A stretch of DNA of 64,000 nucleotides from Roseitranquillus sp963749675 (lineage in GTDB: Bacteria > Pseudomonadota > Alphaproteobacteria > Rhodobacterales > Rhodobacteraceae), in contig CAVVNT010000013.1 in the NCBI GenBank assembly GCA_963749675.1, positions 99,928 to 163,927 of the forward strand. Direction: 5' to 3'. The position numbers and the translations under genes were made by a program. Positions 52,932-62,000 of the stretch are shown here, in pieces (the first letter of the stretch is position 1; the number at the start of each line of letters is the position of its first letter). The notes under the pieces were generated by a model. That model ran no database searches. It saw only the letters and a program-made list of their open reading frames with translations, and had not been told where the DNA came from.

Positions 52932-53861
52932 ATGCCCGTGAACCTGAAGGCCTCGGTCGAGACTTGTTCGTGGGGCTACTTCGACGCCCTGATCGAGCCT
53001 GTTCTGACGGTCGACAGCGGGGACACGGTCGTCATCGACAGCGTGTCGGGCGGTCCCGAGGTGCTGCCGGGAGACGGGTTCGAGGTTCCGCCGGAGCTCC
53101 TCGACATCCACGAGCGGTCCGAGCGAGCGCTGCCTGGGCATATCCTGACCGGGCCTGTCGCGGTGCGCGGCGCGCTTCCGGGCCATGTGCTCGAGGTCCG
53201 GGTCGATGATGTGCGGCTGCGCCAGGATTGGGGCTACAACATCATCCGACCTCTGGCCGGGACGCTGCCTTACGAGTTCGAGGAAACACGCCTGCTGACC
53301 ATACCGCTCGACCGGGAGAGGATGGTGGCGCGGCTGCCCTGGGGCCTCGACCTTCCGCTGTCGCCGTTCTTCGGGGTGATGGGGGTGGCGCCGCCGAAGC
53401 ACTGGGGGCGCATTTCGTCGATCCAACCAAGAGCGCATGGCGGCAATCTCGACAACAAGGAGCTTGTGGCGGGCGCGACGCTGTACTTGCCGGTCTTCGT
53501 CGAGGGGGCATTGTTTTCCTGCGGGGACGGACATGGTGCGCAGGGGGACGGCGAGGTCTGCATCACCGCAATCGAGACGGCGTTGCAGGGAACGTTTCGC
53601 CTGACCCTGCGCGACGATCTCGACTTCACCTATCCGCGGGCGGAGACGCCAAGCCACTATGTGACGATGGGCATGGATCCCGACCTCGACCGCTGCGCCG
53701 AGATGGCGCTGATGGACATGCTGGTGCTGCTGCAGGGGAAGGGCCTGTCGAAGATGGACGCCTATACGCTCTGCAGCCTGGCCGGGGATCTGCGGGTGAC
53801 GCAGACGGTCAACGGCTGCAAGGGCGTGCACATGATGATGGCCAAGGCGCTGGTTGATTGA
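52932..53861 (+). CDS. Acetamidase/formamidase family protein
   Basis: Amide hydrolase of 309 residues in the FmdA/AmdA family. Typical blocks are DTVVIDSVSGGPEVLPG, PGHILTGPVAVRGALPGHVL, SPFFGVMGVAPPKHWGR, HGGNLDNKELVAGATLYLPV and FSCGDGHGAQGDGEVCITAI; the HGGNxD and GDxHxxQGDGE motifs hold the metal and active-site residues. It probably releases ammonia from a short amide in the cytoplasm. The ATG at 52932 is preceded by GGGGGA. It stands alone, convergent with the next gene. Confidence 0.92.
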   Translation: MPVNLKASVETCSWGYFDALIEPVLTVDSGDTVVIDSVSGGPEVLPGDGFEVPPELLDIHERSERALPGHILTGPVAVRGALPGHVLEVRVDDVRLRQDWGYNIIRPLAGTLPYEFEETRLLTIPLDRERMVARLPWGLDLPLSPFFGVMGVAPPKHWGRISSIQPRAHGGNLDNKELVAGATLYLPVFVEGALFSCGDGHGAQGDGEVCITAIETALQGTFRLTLRDDLDFTYPRAETPSHYVTMGMDPDLDRCAEMALMDMLVLLQGKGLSKMDAYTLCSLAGDLRVTQTVNGCKGVHMMMAKALVD

Positions 53862-54073
53862 CGCGCGCTCAGGCGACGGTGGGGACCGATCGTCGAAGGC
53901 GACGGTCTGGACCAGCGGGTCCGTCATTCGGTGGAGAATTGCAGCGGCACGCGGTCGGGGAAGGTTCAGACCACCGCCCGCACCTGCCGTTGCAGTAGGG
54001 CGCGATGCCGTGGGCGATCATCACCCGCTGGATCCCGCCGGAAGTTCGGCCGATGCGATGGCTGATGGACCAT

Positions 54074-55251
54074 TCAATGCGTCCGGAACAGCCTTTCCGC
54101 GTCGGGCGCGTAGGCCGCCACCTTGTCGGGGTCGAGCTTCACTCCAAGGCCGGGAGCGTCGGGGATCGCCAGCATTCCGTCGGAATCCAGTGCAAACGGC
54201 GTATCCGTCAGGTCGTCCAGATAGGGGCTGCCGCCGATGTACTCGACAAGGTTCACGTTCGACAGCGCAGCGGCAAGCTGAAGATCGGCGGCAAGTCCCA
54301 ATGCCGTGTTCCACCCGTGGCCCACGTATTGGACCCCGAAATCCTGTGCCATCCGCGCGATGCGCCGCTGCTCCGACAGCCCGCCCACCTTGGTGACGTC
54401 GGGCTGCACGATGTCGAACGCCCCTCCGACCAGAAACGGCTGGAACGACTGGCGGCGGGTCAGCACCTCGCCGCCGGCGATGGGCACCCGCGATGCGCGG
54501 CGCAAGGTCACGAAATCGTCCAGCGCGTCTGGGACCAGCGCCTCCTCGAACCAGCCGACGTCATGCGCGGCCAGCATGTCGGCGGTCCTCAGCGCCCATT
54601 TCAGCCCGTTCGGCCAATAGGCATCACTCGCCCCCGCATCGACGAACAGCTTGCCGCTCTCGGGCAATTCCGACCGGGCCGCTGCGACGATCGCCTCGTC
54701 CGACCGATGGTCTTCGCGCCGACCGAACGGGCCCCAGCCGATCTTGAACGCCCGGAACCCCTGCTCGCGGTAGCGCGCGATGGTCTCGGCCATCGCCCGG
54801 GGCTCGTCCATCAGCAGCGAGCAGTAGGGAAGCACCCGCTCGCGGTGACGACCGCCGAGCAGGATGCTCGCGGGCAGCCCCGTCGCCTTCCCGAAATGTC
54901 CCATAGCGCGATGTCGATGCCGCTGATCGCGTGGGTCAGCGTGCCGCCCCGGCCGAACCAGAACGAGTTCTGGTGCAGCTTCTCGCTCACCCGCTCCGGC
55001 TCCAGGGCATTCTCGCCGAGGTAGAGCGGCGCCAGCGTCGCCAGCGCCGCCTCGGTCAGTGGGCCGCTGGTGAAGACGCTGCCGTAACCGGTGATCCCGG
55101 CATCGGTATGGACCGCGATCAGCGTGTGGATCGAATCCTCGGGCTTGATCTCGTTCGTCCACCCGCCCGGCGGGCTCTCTCCCAGCAGCGCCGCGGCGGC
55201 GACCTCGGTGATGCGGATCGTGGGCATGCGGCGCGCCGTGTCTTCTGTCAT
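54074..55251 (-). CDS. Mandelate racemase/muconate lactonizing family enzyme (copy A), frame broken by a 1-base deletion
   Basis: Enolase-superfamily enzyme of about 392 residues after correction. Catalytic residues: FKIGWGPFG (lysine base), LFVDAG (metal Asp), WFEEALVPD (metal Glu), IAGGEVLTRR (metal Glu), QPDVTKVGG and VGHGWNTALG (histidine). At 54893-54898 one base is missing from a run (ATTTCGGG for ATTTTCGGG); adding it joins SGIDIALWDI to FGKATGLPASILLGGR. The ATG at 55251 follows AGGA seven bases upstream. It shares the unusual KxGWGPxG motif with the gene at 57911. Divergent from the deacylase gene across two GntR-type dyads. Confidence 0.84.
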
Positions 55252-55275
55252 CTGCCAGTCCTGCTCCCTCTGAAA

Positions 55276-55293
55276 CGTATACAATCATACGAT
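55276..55293. promoter_or_regulatory. Putative GntR operator, site 1
   Basis: ACGTATACAATCATACGA: near-perfect dyad with arms CGTAT and ATACG. It lies 25 bases before the copy-A racemase ATG. The same 16-bp core recurs at 55335-55350. Confidence 0.6.
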
Positions 55294-55332
55294 TCAACCA
55301 TGCCGCAAGCTCCAGCTTGACACCCACTCAGA

Positions 55333-55350
55333 TGGTATACAATCATACGA
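55333..55350. promoter_or_regulatory. Putative GntR operator, site 2
   Basis: TGGTATACAATCATACGA, sharing GTATACAATCATACGA exactly with site 1, 57 bases away. It lies 22 bases before the GTG of the deacylase gene. Confidence 0.6.
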
Positions 55351-55372
55351 CCCGCAGAGCGGGGAGGCGAAA

Positions 55373-56395
55373 GTGGCAGAAAGCGCGAGCCGGATCGCGT
55401 CGGACATCGACTTCGACCGCGCCGGCCGGCAGGCGGGCTATCTGCGCGCCCCGATGTCGCGCAACACCTCCGGCTGGGGCATCGTCGAGATCCCGATCGT
55501 CGTCCTGAACCACGGCAGTGGCCCCACCGTGCTGCTGACCGGCGGCGTCCACGGCGACGAGTACGAAGGCCCGATCGCGCTCTCGGAACTCTCCCGCACG
55601 CTCGACCCCGCCGAGATCGAGGGCCGCGTCATCATCATGCCGGCGGTCAACATCCCCGCGGTATTGGCCAACACGCGCCTGTCACCGGCGGACGGCCGCG
55701 ACATGAACCGCTGCTTTCCGGGCGACCCGCGCGGGAGCTTCAGCCAGATGCTGGCGCATTACCTCGACGCGGTGATCCTTCCGATGGTCGATGTGTCGCT
55801 CGACCTGCACACCGCCGGTCATTCCGGCGACTCGATTCCGTCCACCAACATGCACCGAGTCGCCGACCCCGGGATGCTCGACCGCACGCTGGCCACCGCC
55901 GCCGCATTCGGCGCGCCCTACAACGTCGTCTTCGGCGGCGTGGACGAGGGCGCGACGCTCACCTCCTCCGTCGAGCGGCAGGGCATCCTCTCGCTCGGGA
56001 CCGAGCTCGGTGGCTGGGGGCGCGTGAACATCGAGGGCGTGCGGATCGCCCGCCGCGGCGTCCGCAACCTCCTGTGCCATGTCGGCGTGATGGAGGGCGA
56101 ACCCGAGACCGTCCAGCGCGACGGAACACCCGGCACGCGCCACATGGAGGTCCGCTCGCGCGAGCAGTACGCCTTCGCCCCCGCCGCCGGCACGTTCGAA
56201 CCCGCCAACGTCGTCGGCGACGAGGTTACGAGCGGCGCCCCCGCCGGCTGGCTCCATTTCGTCGAGGATGTGGACCGGCTGCCGATCGAGGTCCGCTACG
56301 GCTCGGACGGGGTCCTCTGGATGTCCGCCGGGCCGGGCCGGGTCGCCCGCGGCGATACAGTGGCGGTGGTGATGAGCGACCTGCAACCTGCCTGA
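55373..56395 (+). CDS. Succinylglutamate desuccinylase/aspartoacylase family protein
   Basis: Zinc-dependent deacylase of 340 residues, M14-like fold. The zinc site is LTGGVHGDEYEGPIAL (HxxE) with the histidine in SLDLHTAGHSGDS; substrate arginine and asparagine lie in DGRDMNRCFPGD. It most resembles the DoeB-type N-acetyl-diaminobutyrate deacetylases, so removal of an N-acyl group from an amino acid is likely, with the precise substrate unknown. The GTG at 55373 follows GGGGAGG. First of a three-gene plus-strand operon behind GntR site 2. Confidence 0.86.
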   Translation: MAESASRIASDIDFDRAGRQAGYLRAPMSRNTSGWGIVEIPIVVLNHGSGPTVLLTGGVHGDEYEGPIALSELSRTLDPAEIEGRVIIMPAVNIPAVLANTRLSPADGRDMNRCFPGDPRGSFSQMLAHYLDAVILPMVDVSLDLHTAGHSGDSIPSTNMHRVADPGMLDRTLATAAAFGAPYNVVFGGVDEGATLTSSVERQGILSLGTELGGWGRVNIEGVRIARRGVRNLLCHVGVMEGEPETVQRDGTPGTRHMEVRSREQYAFAPAAGTFEPANVVGDEVTSGAPAGWLHFVEDVDRLPIEVRYGSDGVLWMSAGPGRVARGDTVAVVMSDLQPA

Positions 56396-56417
56396 CCCCC
56401 CAGCACAGGAGACCTCG

Positions 56418-57914
56418 ATGCCGAAGATGCTGATGCTCGACTGCAAGCAGGAGATCTCGTCCTTCAACCCGCTGCCCTCGCAGTACGACAGCTTCGGCGT
56501 CGAGCGTGGCGACGAGATGCTCGCGCATCGCGGCCTCAACACCGAGATCGGCGGCGCGCTGTCGGTCTTCGACGCGACACCGGGGATCGAGGTGATCCCC
56601 GCCATCGCCGCGCGGGCGGGCAGCGCCGGGATCCTCTCCCGTGACGGCTGGCAGAGGCTCTCGGCCGAGATCGTCGACGCGGTGGCGGCCCGCGCGGAAG
56701 AGGCGGACGCAGTTTACGCCTCGCTCCACGGCGCGATGGGGGCAGAGGGTGAGCTCGACCCCGAAGGCCACCTGCTGACCAAGATCCGCCGCATCATCGG
56801 GCCGGAGAAGCCGCTGGTCATCTCGCTCGACCTGCACGGCATCTGCACCGACAGGATGCTGCGGCAGATCGACGGGCTGACGCTCTACCACACCTATCCG
56901 CACGTCGACTTCGCCGACACCGCCGCGCGGGCGGCGCGCCTGCTGCTCGGGATCATGCAGGGCGTACCCAGGCCGGTCATCGCGCGTGTCGTCGTCCCGG
57001 CGCTGGTCCGCGGCAACGAGCTGATCACCGCGACCGGCTGCTACGGCGACCTGATCCGGGAGTGCCAGCGGATCGAGCGCGACGGCACCGCGCTCGCCGC
57101 CGGCATCATGATCGGCAACCCCTTCACCGACGTGCCCGAGCTCTGCACTCAGGTCCTCGTGACGACGGATGCCGACCCCGCGACCGCCGAAGCCGAGGCG
57201 CTGCGCCTCGCGGCCGAGTTCTGGCCCGACCGGCACCGGATGCAGGCCCGGCTGATCCCGCTCGACCGCGCCATCGCGCAGGCGCGGACGATGGCGTGGC
57301 CAGTGGTCTTCACCGACGCCGCGGACGCCACGTCCTCCGGCGCGACGGGCGACAGCAACGCGATCCTCCGGGCGCTGCGCGACGCCAGTTATCCGGGTCG
57401 GGTGCTGGCGCAGATCGTCGATCCCGCCGCCGCGGCGGCCGCCCACGCGGCGGGCGTCGGCGCCACCATCCGCGCCACGCTCGGCGGCGCAATCGATCCC
57501 GACCGGTACACGCCGATGCAGGTCGAGGCGCGCGTCACGCTGCTTTCCGACGGGCGCACCCGGCTCGAGACGATGGGAACCCCGCTCGACGCCGGCCCGA
57601 CCGCGGTGCTGAGGTTCGGCACTTTCACCGTCGTGGTCCTCAGCCGCACCGTCAGCCTGTTCGACCGGGCGCTCTACTTCGCCAACGGCTGCGACCCCCG
57701 CGACTTCGACCTGACCGTCGTCAAGTCGCCGCATACCGAGTCCCACATGTACGACGCCTGGGTGCAGAAGAACTTCAACATCGACGCCCCCGGCGCCACC
57801 TCGGCCGACCTGCCCAGCCTCGGCCACACCATCTGCGACCGCCCGATGTTCCCGCTCGACCCGGACGCGGCGTTCGAGCCCCGGGCCGTCATCTACGACA
57901 GGAGGTCGGCGTGA
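56418..57914 (+). CDS. M81 family metallopeptidase (MlrC-like)
   Basis: Metallopeptidase of 498 residues. The N-terminal DUF1485 part has NTEIGGALSVFDATPGIEVI, SLHGAMGAEGELDPEG, VISLDLHGICTDRML and LYHTYPHVDFADTAARAARL, with the metal-binding histidines and aspartates. The MlrC C-terminal domain includes DATSSGATGDSNAILRAL and GATIRATLGGAIDPD. MlrC proteins cut linear peptides from microcystin; most relatives have unrelated roles, so only peptide or amide hydrolysis is claimed. It lies 22 bases after the deacylase gene and overlaps the next by GTGA. Confidence 0.9.
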   Translation: MPKMLMLDCKQEISSFNPLPSQYDSFGVERGDEMLAHRGLNTEIGGALSVFDATPGIEVIPAIAARAGSAGILSRDGWQRLSAEIVDAVAARAEEADAVYASLHGAMGAEGELDPEGHLLTKIRRIIGPEKPLVISLDLHGICTDRMLRQIDGLTLYHTYPHVDFADTAARAARLLLGIMQGVPRPVIARVVVPALVRGNELITATGCYGDLIRECQRIERDGTALAAGIMIGNPFTDVPELCTQVLVTTDADPATAEAEALRLAAEFWPDRHRMQARLIPLDRAIAQARTMAWPVVFTDAADATSSGATGDSNAILRALRDASYPGRVLAQIVDPAAAAAAHAAGVGATIRATLGGAIDPDRYTPMQVEARVTLLSDGRTRLETMGTPLDAGPTAVLRFGTFTVVVLSRTVSLFDRALYFANGCDPRDFDLTVVKSPHTESHMYDAWVQKNFNIDAPGATSADLPSLGHTICDRPMFPLDPDAAFEPRAVIYDRRSA

Positions 57915-59086
57915 GGATCGAGGCGGTCGATCTCTTCTACCTCTCCATGCCCGAGGTCACGACCGCCGCCGACGGAAGCCAGGACGCACTGCTGGTCCGC
58001 GTCGCGGCGGGCGGGCATGTCGGTTGGGGCGAGTGCGAGGCGGCGCCGTTGCCCTCCATTGCCGCCTTCGTCTGCCCGATGTCCCACGGCGCCTGCCGGC
58101 CCGTCTCCGCCTCGGTGCTCGGCGCTTGGATCGACGGCCCCGACGACATCGCCGCGATCTCGGCCCGCGTCGCGCATGACAGCATGGACCTGCTGCAGGC
58201 GGCGCACACCCTCTCGGGGATAGAGATGGCGCTCTGGGACCTGTTGGGGCGACAGCGTCAGCAGCCGGTCTGGCAGATGCTCGGACATGCGCGGTCGGAG
58301 CCCAAGGTGCCCTACGCCTCGCTCCTCTTCGGCGACACGCCTGCCGAGACGCACGACCGCGCGCGCGGGGCCCGCGACGACGGCTTCGCGGCGGCCAAGT
58401 TCGGCTGGGGCCCAATCGGAACTGACGCTGCCGCCGCCGACGCCGACCAGTTCGCCGCGGCGCGCGAGGGGCTGGGCCCCGAAGCGCACCTGATGGTCGA
58501 TGTCGGCCAGATTTTTGGCGAGGACGTCGACGCCGCCGCCGCCCGCCTGCCCGCGCTCGAGACGTCGCGCGTCCATTGGTTCGAGGAGCCGTTCGCCGGC
58601 CACGCGTTCGAGGCCTACGCCGCCCTCTCCGAACGCTCCGCCGTCGGCATCGCCGGCGGCGAGGCTGCGCACAACGTCGCGATGGCGCGGCACCTGATGG
58701 ATTACGGCCGCGTCGGCTTCGTGCAGATCGACTGCGGCCGGATCGGCGGCATCGGCCCCGCCTTCGAGGTCGCCCAACTGGCGCAGGCGCGCGGCGTCAC
58801 CTACGTGAACCACACCTTCACCACGCATCTCGCGCTCAGCGCCTCGCTGCAGCCCTATGCCGGATTCGCCGACGACCGCATCTGCGAGTATCCCGCCCAG
58901 CCGAGCACGCTCGCCCAGGCGCTCGCCGCCAATCCGATCGGACGCGACGCGGCGGGCGAAATCCGCGCGCCAGAAGCGCCCGGCCTCGGCATCGAGATCG
59001 ACACCGCCGCGCTCGCTCCGTACCTGGTCGAGACCGAGATCCGTGTGGGCGGTCAGACGCTGTACGTCACGCCACCGCTGACCTGA
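57911..59086 (+). CDS. Mandelate racemase/muconate lactonizing family enzyme (copy B)
   Basis: Enolase-superfamily enzyme of 391 residues, with the GTG start overlapping the M81 stop. Active-site residues: AAKFGWGPIG (lysine), LMVDVGQIF (metal Asp), HWFEEPFAG (metal Glu), IAGGEAAHN (metal Glu), QIDCGRIGG and VNHTFTTHL (histidine). It shares the KxGWGPxG motif with copy A on the opposite strand, and both end in a similar APGLGxxxD segment, so they are related paralogues. A racemase or dehydratase on a hydroxy- or amino-acid product of the peptidase and deacylase is plausible. Third gene of the operon. Confidence 0.86.
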   Translation: MRIEAVDLFYLSMPEVTTAADGSQDALLVRVAAGGHVGWGECEAAPLPSIAAFVCPMSHGACRPVSASVLGAWIDGPDDIAAISARVAHDSMDLLQAAHTLSGIEMALWDLLGRQRQQPVWQMLGHARSEPKVPYASLLFGDTPAETHDRARGARDDGFAAAKFGWGPIGTDAAAADADQFAAAREGLGPEAHLMVDVGQIFGEDVDAAAARLPALETSRVHWFEEPFAGHAFEAYAALSERSAVGIAGGEAAHNVAMARHLMDYGRVGFVQIDCGRIGGIGPAFEVAQLAQARGVTYVNHTFTTHLALSASLQPYAGFADDRICEYPAQPSTLAQALAANPIGRDAAGEIRAPEAPGLGIEIDTAALAPYLVETEIRVGGQTLYVTPPLT

Positions 59087-59130
59087 CGCAATGACCGCTC
59101 CGGCAATTCCGTATGGCAGGGAAGGATATC

Positions 59131-60135
59131 TCAGCCGCCGTTTCCGTCGTTGGCACCTGTCCGCATACCCGGAACTTCGTCGACCAGGTGACACGCCACG
59201 ACCCGCCCGTCTCCCATCGGCCTGAGGCGCGGCATCTCGACCGAACAGCGCTCCACCGCGGTCGGGCAACGGGTGTGAAACCGGCACCCCGGAGGCGGAT
59301 TGCCCGCGCTCGGGATGTCCCCCTTGATCGTGAAGAACGACCGGCGTCCCTTCTGCGCAGACGGAACCGAGCCGAGCAGCGCCTTCGTGTACGGATGTGC
59401 CGGTGCTTCGAAGATCTGGTCGCGCCCGGCAAGCTCGACGATCTGCCCCAGATACATCACCGCGACACGGTCCGAGATGAACCGCACGACACCCAGATCG
59501 TGCGAGATGAAGAGGTACGTCAGCCCCAGTTCCCGCCGCAGATCCTGCAGCAGGTTGAGGATCTGCGCCTGCACCGAGACGTCCAGCGCCGAGACCGCCT
59601 CGTCGCAGACCACGAAGTCCGGGTCGAGCGCCAGCGCGCGGGCGATGCAGACCCGCTGGCGCTGACCGCCCGAGAACTCGTGCGGAAAGCGGCCCGCCTG
59701 CGCTACGCTGAGGCCGACCTTGTCGAGCAGGTCCCGGAGCCGCGCCTCGCGCGCGCCAATGTCGCCGATGCCGTGAACGACCAGCGGCTCCACGATCAGC
59801 TCGCCGGCCGTCATCCGGGGATTGAGCGCGCCGAACGGGTCCTGAAAGACGATCTGCATCCGCCGCCGCATCCGCCGCATCTCCGCCGGTTCGAGTGTGA
59901 GCAGGTCCACGCCGTCGAAGGTAACGCGGCCCTCGGTCGGCTCCTCCAAGCGTAGCACCAGCCGCCCGGTCGTGGTCTTGCCGCAGCCGCTCTCGCCCAC
60001 GAGGCCTAGCGTCTCGCCCCGCGCGATGTCGAAATCGATACCGTCCACCGCCACTACGCCGCCGCCGGCCTTACCGATGCCGCGCGCTTTGAACCGCTTG
60101 CGAAGGCCGCGCACCTCGAGGAGCGGCTGGGTCAT
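59131..60135 (-). CDS. Oligopeptide/dipeptide ABC transporter ATP-binding protein (DppF type)
   Basis: ATPase subunit of 334 residues. Walker A is LVGESGCGKTTTGRLVLRL, signature FSGGQRQRVCIARAL, Walker B FVVCDEAVSALDVSVQAQ and the H-loop YLFISHDLGVV. The C-terminal oligopeptide extension ends PPGCRFHTRCPTAVERCSVE, with cysteines typical of the OppD/F class. It overlaps the preceding ATPase gene by ATGA. Its membrane and receptor partners are encoded on the other strand from 62 kb on. Confidence 0.92.
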   Translation of the reverse strand: MTQPLLEVRGLRKRFKARGIGKAGGGVVAVDGIDFDIARGETLGLVGESGCGKTTTGRLVLRLEEPTEGRVTFDGVDLLTLEPAEMRRMRRRMQIVFQDPFGALNPRMTAGELIVEPLVVHGIGDIGAREARLRDLLDKVGLSVAQAGRFPHEFSGGQRQRVCIARALALDPDFVVCDEAVSALDVSVQAQILNLLQDLRRELGLTYLFISHDLGVVRFISDRVAVMYLGQIVELAGRDQIFEAPAHPYTKALLGSVPSAQKGRRSFFTIKGDIPSAGNPPPGCRFHTRCPTAVERCSVEMPRLRPMGDGRVVACHLVDEVPGMRTGANDGNGG

Positions 60136-61169
60136 GACGGCCGCTCCGGAAACCGGTAGCCGGTGTTGCGGATGCAGGCCGCGCGGTGCTCTGGCCCGAC
60201 CTCGTAGAGCGAAGGTTGTGCCGCATCGCAGATCGGACGGGCGAAGTCGCAGCGTGGCGCGAAGCGGCACCCCGGCGGCAGGTCCGTCACCGACGGCACG
60301 GTGCCGCGAATGGCGTTCAGGCGGTCCGCGGGCCTCTCGACCTGCGGGATGCTGTCGAGGAGCGCCTGCGTGTAGGGGTGGCGCGGCGCCTGGAAGATCG
60401 AGTCCGCGCGCGCCTCTTCCATGACCTTGCCGAGATACATGATCAGCACGCGGTCGGTGAAGGCCGAGACGACCCCGAGATCGTGGCTGATCAGCACGAT
60501 CCCCATCCGGTACTCCGCCTGCAGGTCGAGCATCAGGTCGAGGATCTGCGCCTGGATGGTGACATCGAGCGCGGTCGTCGGCTCGTCCGCGATCAGCAGG
60601 CGCGGGCGGCAGATCAGGGCCATCGCGATCATCACCCGCTGTCGCATGCCGCCCGACATGTGGTGCGGGTAGTCGCCGACGCGCTGCTCGGGTGCGGCGA
60701 TGCCCACCCGCCTCAGCGCCTCGATCGCCCTGTCGCGCGCCTCTCGCCGGGACACGCGCAGATGGCGGCGCGCGGTCTCGGCGATTTGCTCACCGACCGT
60801 CATGACGGGATTGAGCGCCGTCATCGGTTCCTGAAAGATCATGCCCATCGCGGCGCCGCGCAGCGCGTCCATCCGGTCCGGACGCGCGCGGAGCAGATCC
60901 TCGCCCATCAGCCGCAGGCGGTCGGCGTGCATGCGGCCGCCGGTGGGCAGGAGGCCCATAATGGCGAGCGCCGTCATGCTCTTGCCACTGCCCGACTCGC
61001 CGACGATCCCGAGGATCTCGCCGGGATCGAGCGAGAACGAGATGCCGTCGAGAATGTCGAAGCCGGAGAACGACACGCACAGGTCCTGCACCTCGAGCAG
61101 CGGCGAGGAACTGGACTCGTTCTGTCGCGGCTCGGGTCGCAGCACCGGGTCAGGCTCTCCTTCAGGCAC
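60132..61169 (-). CDS. Oligopeptide/dipeptide ABC transporter ATP-binding protein (DppD type)
   Basis: ATPase subunit of 345 residues. Walker A is IVGESGSGKSMTALAIMGLL, the Q-loop IFQEPMTALNPVMTVGEQ, signature HMSGGMRQRVMIAMAL and Walker B LLIADEPTTALDVTIQAQ; the C-terminal cysteine motif is PPGCRFAPRCDFARPIC. The start is a GTG at 61169 with weak ribosome-site support; a later start is possible because the first 20 residues are outside the domain. It lies 15 bases after the GntR gene on the same strand, so regulator and ATPases are probably cotranscribed. Confidence 0.91.
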   Translation of the reverse strand: MPEGEPDPVLRPEPRQNESSSSPLLEVQDLCVSFSGFDILDGISFSLDPGEILGIVGESGSGKSMTALAIMGLLPTGGRMHADRLRLMGEDLLRARPDRMDALRGAAMGMIFQEPMTALNPVMTVGEQIAETARRHLRVSRREARDRAIEALRRVGIAAPEQRVGDYPHHMSGGMRQRVMIAMALICRPRLLIADEPTTALDVTIQAQILDLMLDLQAEYRMGIVLISHDLGVVSAFTDRVLIMYLGKVMEEARADSIFQAPRHPYTQALLDSIPQVERPADRLNAIRGTVPSVTDLPPGCRFAPRCDFARPICDAAQPSLYEVGPEHRAACIRNTGYRFPERPS

Positions 61170-61184
61170 GCGTCGGGGCCTTGT

Positions 61185-61943
61185 TCAGGTGGTCGTCGCC
61201 GGATGCGTGGCGCCGCTCCGGGCCTCTCCGATCCGGCGTAGCTGCTCGACGAGATCCTCGTAGTCGACCGCCCTGCTATAATCGAGGATGTGGACCTTCA
61301 TCAGACCGTTGAACCCCTCACGGTCACCGGATCGCAGCGAGGCGATCACCTCGTCGTGCTCGCCAACGATCTCCTTCAGAGGTTTGCGCCGGGTGGCCAG
61401 CCCGAAGATGATGGTGAGCTGCCGTGACAAGGGCTCCCAGCTGCGCACCAGCACCTCGTTGCCCGACAGCTGGCACATGCGCCGGTGGAACTCTGTGTCG
61501 AGCTCCGCCACGCTGAAGCTGTCGTCTGCGTCGGCGGCCTTGTGCATCCGCGCAAGCACTTCGATCAGTTCATCGAGGCTGGCGGCGCCCAAGCCGAGCC
61601 TCTGCATCGCTTCGGCGCCGGCAAGTTGCTCGAGCGCGAGGCGTACCTTGAGGATCTTCTCCAGCCCTTCGATGTCCACGCTCATCAGCCGCATTCCACG
61701 ATAGCGCTCGCTCACCACGACCGACTGGCTTTCCAAGAGCCGCAGCGCCTCGCGCACGGGGATTCTGCTGACCTTGAGGGAGCGGGCGAGCTCCGCCTCG
61801 ACGATACGGTCGCCTGGCAGGAACACCCCCCGCGCCGTCGCCTCGACGATGGCGTCGACGACCTGCTCGACCAGCGTTCTGGAGTCGAGCGGGGCGAGAC
61901 TTGCCGACCCTCGGGCGAGCTTGACCGTTGGCTGAGGTAGCAT
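61185..61943 (-). CDS. GntR-family transcriptional regulator, FCD domain
   Basis: Repressor of 252 residues. The winged helix-turn-helix reads LVEQVVDAIVEATARGVFLP, DRIVEAELARSLKVSRIPVR, EALRLLESQSVVV. The FCD ligand domain has metal-binding histidines in LDTEFHRRMCQLSGN and GEHDEVIASLRSGD, and HILDY near the end. The ATG at 61943 is preceded by AGAGG. A perfect dyad 40 bases upstream of its start (61983-62000) resembles the two at 55.3 kb, which makes this protein the likely controller of the transporter, the racemases and the deacylase. Confidence 0.9.
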   Translation of the reverse strand: MLPQPTVKLARGSASLAPLDSRTLVEQVVDAIVEATARGVFLPGDRIVEAELARSLKVSRIPVREALRLLESQSVVVSERYRGMRLMSVDIEGLEKILKVRLALEQLAGAEAMQRLGLGAASLDELIEVLARMHKAADADDSFSVAELDTEFHRRMCQLSGNEVLVRSWEPLSRQLTIIFGLATRRKPLKEIVGEHDEVIASLRSGDREGFNGLMKVHILDYSRAVDYEDLVEQLRRIGEARSGATHPATTT

Positions 61944-61982
61944 GCTGGTGGAACCTCTTGACACAATTCTGAGGGGTCGACA

Positions 61983-62000
61983 TCGTATACATTAATACGA
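61983..62000. promoter_or_regulatory. Putative GntR operator, site 3
   Basis: TCGTAT-ACATTA-ATACGA, a perfect 6-bp-arm dyad between the GntR gene and the peptide-binding protein gene. It differs from the 55.3 kb sites at two central bases. Confidence 0.62.

Noticed and set aside
53862..54073. Minus-strand reading after racemase A (RTSGGIQRVMIAHGIAPYCN) as a gene fragment
   Set aside because: About 35 plausible codons, no start, no family recognised and no supporting context.
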